Below, one piece after another: positions 41,931-47,041 of a stretch of DNA of 47,041 nucleotides. The DNA is from Flavonifractor sp. An306 (GTDB lineage: Bacteria; Bacillota; Clostridia; Oscillospirales; Oscillospiraceae). The DNA lies in assembly GCF_002159455.1 (NCBI RefSeq), contig NZ_NFIQ01000025.1, forward strand, positions 1 through 47,041, in the 5' to 3' direction. Position 1 is the stretch's first letter; each line of letters begins with the position of its first letter. Under the pieces are notes generated by a model, which saw only the letters and a program-made list of their open reading frames with translations, made no database searches and had not been told where the DNA came from. The position numbers and the translations under genes are program-made.

Positions 41931-43397
41931 CTATTGGGATATCAGCGCTTTGGGGTTTACCGAGACGGCCTTGGCCCGGGCCGGGTCGGGCAGCTTGAGC
42001 CGGTATTGCCCCAGGCCGTCAAAGCAGACCGACACCCGCTTGGTATAATAGCGGTCCTCCCCGTATTCCTCCAGCACAAAGCTGGCATTGTACGTCTGAC
42101 AAAGCCGGTAGGTGTTTTCCAGGCCGATCCCGCTGCCGCCGTCCTCCGGGTGGCCGGTCATCCGGCGCAGGCCGAAGCTGACCAGTACCTCCGGCGGGAA
42201 GGGGGCCCCACTGTCATAGATGTCGATGGTTGTCTCCGCAATCTGCAGCAGCATCCGGCGTACAGGGCTGGAGGAGGTGGCGATAATGGCGTTCTCCAGC
42301 AGGTCCGCCAGCAGGGTGTTGAGGTCCTCCTCCCGGACCTGGTCCTCCATCCATAGGGGGAGGTTGGCCGGGATGGAGCTCTGGAACTCGATGCCCGCCT
42401 GGGCGGCCCGGCCGGCCATGAACCGGAGCGTCACATCAATGGACCCGCTGCCTGTGTCCGGGGTTTGACAGCTCTCCTGCGCATAGTCCCGGAGAGCCGT
42501 CTGCCGGTCCCGTATGACCGCCTCCAGATGCTCCAATACCTCCGCCGCCGCCGATGCGCAGGCCTCCCCCTGGAGGGTCCGGCCCGCCTTGCGGAGAAAG
42601 TCCCGCACGCAGGCGCTTGCGGCGGGGAGCTGCTTGTTGTCCCGGTGGAGGATGGCCGCCAGCCGCTCGTTTTCCTGCCGCAGCCGCTCCAATTGGCTGT
42701 TTTTTTCCTCCAACTGCTGGTTCAGCTCCTGGATCTCCCGGAGATACAGCTCCTTCCGGTACACGGCGGCGGTCCGGTCTTTCCACCAGAGCCACAGGGT
42801 GATGCCGGAAAACAGGAAAAAGCAGGTCAGGACCAGATAGGCCAGGTGAGCGTCCTGATTGATTCCCAGCAGGGAGGCCGTGACCAGAATGGCGACGCTG
42901 ATGGAAACGCCCACGTCGCTGCTGCCGGAATCCACCAGAAAGACAAGGCCGTGCTTCAGACGCTTCATTTGAAAGAGGAGCAGGGTCGCGCACAGCTGCA
43001 GAACGCCCGCCGTCAGCATACGCCAGATGGGGGCAACGGGGATGTCCAGAAGTGAGAGAACCAGGGCCTCCAGCACGGCGGACAGGGTGGCGGCGGCCGC
43101 CAGCGTCCCATAGCTGACCCCATAGGCCAGGATGGTGCAGGCGGCGGCTCTGGGAAGGGGCTCCATGGAAAGGCGTCTGAACACGGGAATGGACACGGCC
43201 GCCATGCCCAGCAGGCTGACGGCGGGTACCGTCACCCGCAGCAGAACGGTACAAGCCGTGAGCGCCGCCGCGGACAGAGCGGCACGGCAGGCGGCCCCCC
43301 GCCGCCCGGAGCCGGAGGGCTGCAGATGGAGCAGCTTCCGGTAGGAATACATGGCGCACACGATGATGAAAGCGTATTTGATCCAGACCTCAAGCAT
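41931..43397 (-). CDS. Membrane GHKL sensor histidine kinase
   Basis: A 488-aa protein. Six or more hydrophobic segments fill residues about 1-210. A coiled coil (ELNQQLEEKNSQLERLRQ) leads to an SpoB/AgrC-like phospho-acceptor HRDNKQL and an HATPase_c domain with N-box ADLLENAIIA, DIYDSGAPF and GSGIGLENTYRL. The ATP site looks intact. It lies 63 bp downstream of the Spo0A-like regulator gene on the same strand, with a hairpin between, so the two probably form a two-component pair. The start is less certain: ATG 43397 is taken because a GGGCGGG sits 9 bases upstream. Confidence 0.82.
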   Translation of the reverse strand: MLEVWIKYAFIIVCAMYSYRKLLHLQPSGSGRRGAACRAALSAAALTACTVLLRVTVPAVSLLGMAAVSIPVFRRLSMEPLPRAAACTILAYGVSYGTLAAAATLSAVLEALVLSLLDIPVAPIWRMLTAGVLQLCATLLLFQMKRLKHGLVFLVDSGSSDVGVSISVAILVTASLLGINQDAHLAYLVLTCFFLFSGITLWLWWKDRTAAVYRKELYLREIQELNQQLEEKNSQLERLRQENERLAAILHRDNKQLPAASACVRDFLRKAGRTLQGEACASAAAEVLEHLEAVIRDRQTALRDYAQESCQTPDTGSGSIDVTLRFMAGRAAQAGIEFQSSIPANLPLWMEDQVREEDLNTLLADLLENAIIATSSSPVRRMLLQIAETTIDIYDSGAPFPPEVLVSFGLRRMTGHPEDGGSGIGLENTYRLCQTYNASFVLEEYGEDRYYTKRVSVCFDGLGQYRLKLPDPARAKAVSVNPKALISQ

Positions 43398-43433
43398 GTT
43401 GTACATCCCGCCCACAAGCAAAGTTATGTAGGA

Positions 43434-43462
43434 AGCGAGCCGCGGTTGCGGCTCGCTTTTTT
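43434..43462. terminator. Hairpin between the Spo0A-like regulator and the kinase
   Basis: A perfect 10-bp stem (43434-43443 with 43448-43457) with loop GGTT. The six-T run is on the + strand, where no gene ends; on the - strand only CTTCCT follows, so it would attenuate rather than stop transcription from regulator to kinase. Confidence 0.5.
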
Positions 43463-44243
43463 AATCCGTCGATTTGAGCTTAGCGGCGTAGTAGTAGATA
43501 AACTCCGTGATGGTGGGCACGCCCTTCTCCGAGCTGATCCTGGCCGTATAGTACCGGAGCAGATCTTCAATGGGCGTGGTCCGCCAGGCTCTGGCAATGG
43601 CGTTCTGCATGGCCCGCTCCACGCTGGCGGGCGATTTGCCGTAGCTCTGGCCGATGGCGGCGCAGACGTTGGGGGTAGGACCCTTCAGCGCCAGCTGGAT
43701 GGCGTCGATCAGATATTGATAGCCCACCGCCTTTGTGCTTACCCCGATCTGGTTCAGCTCCGCGATGATCCTGCGGGCCAGCTTTTTGCGCAACACCTCC
43801 GGAGCCTCCCGCCCGCTGCCAGCGGGGGCTTGCCGCCTGTGCCGCAGGATGCCGTCCCGGAGCAGCGCCAGAAAATGGACCGCCTCCTGGGGTGCGTAGC
43901 CGGCCTGGTGCTTCGACATGATAAAATCGGCCCCCAGATTCCGGGCGGCTTCGTGGGTCATGGCGCTGGAATTGTTGGTGGTAACCAGTACGTAGGGTTT
44001 CCAAGGGAGGTCCATGCGCCGCAGGTCCTCCAGGACCTGCAGGCCGTTTCCCCCGCCCTGATGGAGCTCCAGGTCCAAAATCAGCGCGTCGGGGTGGAAG
44101 TCCTGGATCAGCTCCGCCGCCCGGCGGGCGTTGTTGGTCACGCTGACCAGTGAAATGTCCTCCCGGCTCTCCATACATTCCACCATTTCCCTGCAGGCAA
44201 CGGGGTCGTCTTCCACCAGCAAAACCAGCAGCGCCTGGTCCAT
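43461..44243 (-). CDS. Spo0A-like response regulator
   Basis: A 260-aa protein, the length of Spo0A. The receiver has acidic pocket Glu11-Asp12-Asp13, phospho-acceptor Asp57 in LILDLELHQ, Thr88 and Lys110. The C-terminal half matches the Spo0A effector domain: VGYQYLIDAI, the recognition helix block SPASVERAMQNAIARAW, and the closing VPTITEFIYYYAAKLK. Spo0A controls sporulation entry in Firmicutes. This one is unlikely to be the housekeeping copy because its receiver is divergent and it sits among kinase genes instead of next to spoIVB; it is probably a paralogue. AGGAGGGAGG precedes the ATG. Confidence 0.88.
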   Translation of the reverse strand: MDQALLVLLVEDDPVACREMVECMESREDISLVSVTNNARRAAELIQDFHPDALILDLELHQGGGNGLQVLEDLRRMDLPWKPYVLVTTNNSSAMTHEAARNLGADFIMSKHQAGYAPQEAVHFLALLRDGILRHRRQAPAGSGREAPEVLRKKLARRIIAELNQIGVSTKAVGYQYLIDAIQLALKGPTPNVCAAIGQSYGKSPASVERAMQNAIARAWRTTPIEDLLRYYTARISSEKGVPTITEFIYYYAAKLKSTD

Positions 44244-44275
44244 ACGCAGCGCCTCCCTCCTGGGCCAGCCGTCAG

Positions 44276-44316
44276 ATACTGGGTATCAGTATAGGACATA
44301 AACACACAAAAAGCAA
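44276..44316 (-). promoter_or_regulatory. Promoter of the Spo0A-like regulator with an overlapping dyad
   Basis: On the - strand TTGCTT (44311-44316), a 17-bp spacer and TATACT (44288-44293). A dyad, ATACTG with CAGTAT (44276-44292), containing GATACTGGGTATC, covers the -10 and start site and could be an operator. Confidence 0.55.
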
Positions 44317-44349
44317 CGATTTCCAACTAAAAACCGCAACGAATACAAA

Positions 44350-44377
44350 TTGCCAGCCTGGAAAAATCGGATAAAAT
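44350..44377 (+). promoter_or_regulatory. Promoter of the short GHKL kinase gene
   Basis: TTGCCA (44350-44355), a 16-bp spacer and TAAAAT (44372-44377), about 50 bases before the start, divergent from the Spo0A-like gene promoter. Confidence 0.5.
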
Positions 44378-44427
44378 GGTAGTCAGAATATTCCAGACAA
44401 AAGCGGAAAGAAAGCGGGAGGGTGGAG

Positions 44428-45201
44428 ATGGAGGCAAGAAAGTGGGACTGCGTACGATTCGGGTGGAGCGGGGCCGTAGCCTGCGCCGTTACGGCTCTTA
44501 CGGCCTGTCTGGGCAGCCGGCTTGAGCTGGCGGCGGACATGGTCCGCCTGTCCCGCGAGAGGGAGCTGCTCAAGCAGCAGAACCGGGCTTACCGGGCGGA
44601 ATTTGACCGGCTGCGCCAGTCGGAGCGGCAGATCCGTGCCCTGCGCCACGACCTGAACAATCATCTGGCTGTCCTGGAGACCTATGCCGCCCGGGGACAG
44701 ACGGAAAAGCTGGAGCGGTATCTGGGTCGTCTGGGCCGGCAGCTGGCCCGGCCCGGCTTTGTCTCCACGGGCAACCCGGAGATTGACGGCATCCTGAACG
44801 ACAAGCTGGGCCAGGCGGAGCGGGCGGGGGCCCGGCTGGAGGTGGACGTGCGCCTGCCCGAGAACCTGGCGGCGGATGTGTTTGACCTGGCCGTGATTTT
44901 GGGCAACCTTCTGGACAACGCGGTGGAAGGGCTGGAAAAGAGTGTGGACAAGCGGCTCTCCCTCTCCCTGACGGCCGACCGTGGGATGCTTTTTTTGAAC
45001 CTTGTCAACAGCTATGACGGAGCGGCGCTGCGGACGGAGCGACCGGACGGCCCGGAGTACCGCTCCCGAAAGGGCGGACCGGAACACGGTCTGGGGCTGT
45101 CCATTGTCCGGAGCGCCGTGGAGCGATACCACGGGGAACTCCGGCTGGACAGCGCCGGGACGGTATTTACTGCAGAGGTCATGCTCTATCTGGAGCCGTA
45201 G
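44428..45201 (+). CDS. Short GHKL histidine kinase with one membrane helix
   Basis: A 257-aa protein. One hydrophobic segment (about 10-28) precedes a coiled coil, then the phospho-acceptor motif LRHDLNNHL and an HATPase domain with N-box GNLLDNAVEGLE and G-box HGLGLSIVRSAVE, both intact. It lacks the multi-helix sensor of AgrC-like kinases. Its cytoplasmic part is closely similar to the next gene, showing a tandem duplication. GGGAGG lies upstream of ATG 44428; an in-frame GTG at 44422 is an alternative. Confidence 0.82.
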   Translation: MEARKWDCVRFGWSGAVACAVTALTACLGSRLELAADMVRLSRERELLKQQNRAYRAEFDRLRQSERQIRALRHDLNNHLAVLETYAARGQTEKLERYLGRLGRQLARPGFVSTGNPEIDGILNDKLGQAERAGARLEVDVRLPENLAADVFDLAVILGNLLDNAVEGLEKSVDKRLSLSLTADRGMLFLNLVNSYDGAALRTERPDGPEYRSRKGGPEHGLGLSIVRSAVERYHGELRLDSAGTVFTAEVMLYLEP

Positions 45202-45213
45202 GCCGGGCAGATA

Positions 45214-45281
45214 ACGAATTTCGGCGGTTGGGCGACGAATTTCGGCATTTCATGGACGAGCTGACAGACAATCCATATAAT
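45214..45281 (+). promoter_or_regulatory. Promoter with 21-bp-spaced direct repeats
   Basis: ACGAATTTCGGC occurs twice (45214-45225 and 45235-45246) with a 21-bp period, two helical turns. Directly downstream is TGGACG (45253-45258), a 17-bp spacer and a perfect TATAAT (45276-45281). Direct repeats with this spacing are typical of LytTR regulator sites, which are partners of AgrC-like kinases. No LytTR gene is in the window. Confidence 0.65.
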
Positions 45282-45310
45282 AGGAGCAGGCTGTCAGGAG
45301 GGTCGTATCC

Positions 45311-46552
45311 ATGCAAGATTTTTTGACTGTCCTTGTGCGCATCATCGCTGCCGCCGTGCAGACAAACGGGGCATACCGCCTGTACGGGGTCTATTTTGAC
45401 CGCCAGTCCGCGGACAAAAACAAGGAATGGGCCGGCTTTCTCCTCTGCTTTCTGCTCTGCGGGCTGAAGGCGGTGCTGAACACCCCGCCGGCGGTCAACG
45501 GGGCGCTGACCATCGGCATCTACTGCGGGCTGGCCTTTTTGTACGCGGGCACGGTGCTGGGCCGGCTGACGCGGGCGCTGGGGATCGTGGCGCTGATGGT
45601 CCTGTGCGAGGGCCTGGTGGGCGGCCTCATGGCCTTCTTCCCGCTCCCCCCGCGCACCGCCTGGGTGACCGGCACCATGCTGTCGCAGCTGCTGTTTCTG
45701 ATGATTTCCCTGAGCCTGAAGGGGATACACATGCCCAAAACCAGCCCCCGGCTCTCCCGGCTCTATTGGCTGGCCATTCTCTGCCTGCCCACCGGCACGC
45801 TGGCCGTCCACATTCTGCTCATCTTCGTCTTTTACGACCCGGCGGGCAATCCCATTTTCCTGCCGGTCTCCATCATGCTGATGCTGATCAACCTGCTGAC
45901 CTTCTATGTGCTGGACCGGCTGGAGGAGTACAGCGCCGCCTACTACGAAACCGAGCTGCTGGCCCGGCAGAATCAGGCCTACCGGGCGGAATTCGAGCTG
46001 ATGCGCCAGTCCCAGCAGCAGGTCAGCGCCCTGCGCCACGACATGAAAAACCACCTGGCGGTGGTGCGGCAATACGCCGCCGCGGGGCAGACGGAGGAGC
46101 TGGGGCGGTATCTGGACCGCTGCCTGGAGCAGCTGGCCCAGCCGGGCTTTGTCCATACCGGCAACCCGGACATCGACAGCATGCTGAACTACAAGCTGGC
46201 CCAGGCGGAGCGGGCCGGTGCCCGGCTGACCCTGGACATACGGCTGCCGGAGGACTTTACCGCGGACGCCTTTGACTGGAACATCATTCTGGGCAGCCTG
46301 CTGGACCACGCGGTGGAGGCGCTGGAAAAGAGCCGGGAGAAGCGGCTCTCCCTCTCCCTGCGGGTGGACCGGGGCATTTTTTATCTAAAGATGGCCTACA
46401 GCGATGACGGTCCGGCGCCTGAGTCGGAGGGGGCTGGCGGTTTGGGCGGCTCCCTTGTCCAGCGCGCCATAGACAAGTACCACGGGACGCTGGACGTGGA
46501 CCTCGCCGGACAGATATGCACCGTGGCGGTTATGCTCTATCTGGAGCCGTAG
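45311..46552 (+). CDS. AgrC-like membrane GHKL kinase with degenerate ATP-binding motifs
   Basis: A 413-aa protein with about six membrane helices (residues about 5-205), then a coiled coil, phospho-acceptor motif LRHDMKNHLAV and an HATPase domain. Compared with its upstream paralogue, the N-box reads GSLLDHAVEALE (the Mg-binding Asn is His) and the G-box reads GLGGSLVQRAI instead of GLGLSIV, so kinase activity is doubtful while the acceptor His is kept. AGGAGG lies 9 bases before the ATG. It may act as a phosphatase, a receptor partner of the short kinase, or be decaying. Confidence 0.85.
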   Translation: MQDFLTVLVRIIAAAVQTNGAYRLYGVYFDRQSADKNKEWAGFLLCFLLCGLKAVLNTPPAVNGALTIGIYCGLAFLYAGTVLGRLTRALGIVALMVLCEGLVGGLMAFFPLPPRTAWVTGTMLSQLLFLMISLSLKGIHMPKTSPRLSRLYWLAILCLPTGTLAVHILLIFVFYDPAGNPIFLPVSIMLMLINLLTFYVLDRLEEYSAAYYETELLARQNQAYRAEFELMRQSQQQVSALRHDMKNHLAVVRQYAAAGQTEELGRYLDRCLEQLAQPGFVHTGNPDIDSMLNYKLAQAERAGARLTLDIRLPEDFTADAFDWNIILGSLLDHAVEALEKSREKRLSLSLRVDRGIFYLKMAYSDDGPAPESEGAGGLGGSLVQRAIDKYHGTLDVDLAGQICTVAVMLYLEP

Positions 46553-46576
46553 GCTGAACACAGGGAGGAAAAGGGA

Positions 46577-47041
46577 ATGCAAACTGCAAAGCGCGAGCAT
46601 GTGCTGGCCGGCCTGGTGGGGGCCTTTCTGGGCTCCCTGATCGGCGTGGCCTGCATTGTGGCGGTGGGCCAGCTGGGCTATGTGGCCTCGTTCTGCGGCG
46701 TGGTGCTGGCCGTCTGCGCCATCAAGGGCTATGGGCTGCTGGGCGGCGCCATGACCCGGAAGGGGGCGGTGATCGCCTCCATTCTGACGATTTTCATGAC
46801 CTACCTGGGCAACCGGCTGGACTTTGCGGTCAGCGTGGCCCGCACCCTTGATATAGACATATTTTCCGCCTTTCGGGCGCTGGACTCCCTGCTGAATACC
46901 GAATATACCGTGTCCAGGGCCTACTGGGGCAACCTGGTCCTGCTGTATCTGTTCACCCTGGTGGGGGCGGTGCCCACGCTGTTTGCGGCCTTCCGCCACG
47001 CCGGCCGGGACAGCGCCCCGCCGGAGCCCGCGCCCCAGCCC
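46577..47041 (+). CDS. Multi-helix membrane protein (3' end beyond the window)
   Basis: At least 155 residues are encoded before the window ends with the frame still open. It begins MQTAKREHVLAGLVGAFLGS, has about four hydrophobic segments (near residues 9-32, 36-60, 66-82 and 118-140) and ends in a Pro/Ala-rich stretch. GGAGG lies about 8 bases before the ATG, 24 bp after the kinase stop, so it is in the same operon. No family was recognised. Confidence 0.7.
   Translation, partial: MQTAKREHVLAGLVGAFLGSLIGVACIVAVGQLGYVASFCGVVLAVCAIKGYGLLGGAMTRKGAVIASILTIFMTYLGNRLDFAVSVARTLDIDIFSAFRALDSLLNTEYTVSRAYWGNLVLLYLFTLVGAVPTLFAAFRHAGRDSAPPEPAPQP

Noticed and set aside
44314-44342. CAACGA repeats as a second LytTR-type site before the short kinase
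   Set aside because: Only six bases match and the spacing is 23 bp, not 21; too weak.

Overview
The window is GC-rich, densely coded bacterial DNA. AGGAGG-type ribosome sites, a Spo0A-type response regulator, CdsB-type cysteine desulfidase, sigma-54 activators and a GlpO/DUF1667/GlpK glycerol cluster point to an anaerobic, spore-former-lineage Firmicute. High GC makes an Oscillospiraceae-like gut Clostridium (Flavonifractor/Lawsonibacter type) my best guess; this is inference from content only. No tRNA, rRNA, CRISPR array, transposase or integrase was seen.

Layout. (1) 1-4157, + strand: glycerol catabolism (5'-truncated GlpA-like oxidoreductase with a BFD domain, GlpB-like flavoprotein, DUF1667 protein, GlpK), closed by a strong terminator. 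(2) 4287-10392: a plasmid/ICE-like island. A DnaB-type helicase fused to a Rep-like C-terminal region runs on +. Facing it on - is a coupled operon of an unknown 453-aa protein, a ClpP protease, a soluble VirD4/TraG ATPase, a 121-aa protein and an acidic Cys-rich protein. No relaxase, integrase or mating-pore gene is visible. (3) 10405-10937: noncoding DNA with stacked dyads and a 26-bp perfect hairpin. (4) 10938-24574, - strand: a Ter-type stress locus read from a near-consensus promoter (yceG, telA, four terD paralogues, a Ca2+-type P-ATPase, a rhomboid protease, PRTase-TRSP, StiP, a HAD phosphatase, and a trypsin-like protease whose N-terminus looks YceG-derived). The associated HpcH/HpaI-type lyase is divergent on + (24753-25718).

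(5) 25796-31805, - strand: lysA, a dicarboxylate/amino-acid:cation symporter, a secreted L,D-transpeptidase, a sigma-54 activator and a glutaredoxin-like protein. (6) 31844-36865: cysteine/thiol catabolism. A PatB/MalY C-S lyase and a CdsB-type desulfidase flank a CdsR-like sigma-54 activator. Each enzyme gene has a good -24/-12 promoter with TTAACC-type motifs about 120-175 bp upstream. (7) 36951-41911: glycogen synthase with an unusual Lys/Ala-rich tail, and a MoxR AAA / VWA-metallopeptidase pair. (8) 41931-47041: a signalling cluster of a GHKL kinase, a Spo0A-like regulator, two tandem related GHKL kinases (the second with a degraded ATP site) and a membrane protein cut by the window end.

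The parts most worth following are the Ter locus with its two extra proteases, the helicase-Rep/VirD4/ClpP island, the sigma-54 cysteine regulon, the duplicated zincin-VWA protein and the decayed kinase pair.
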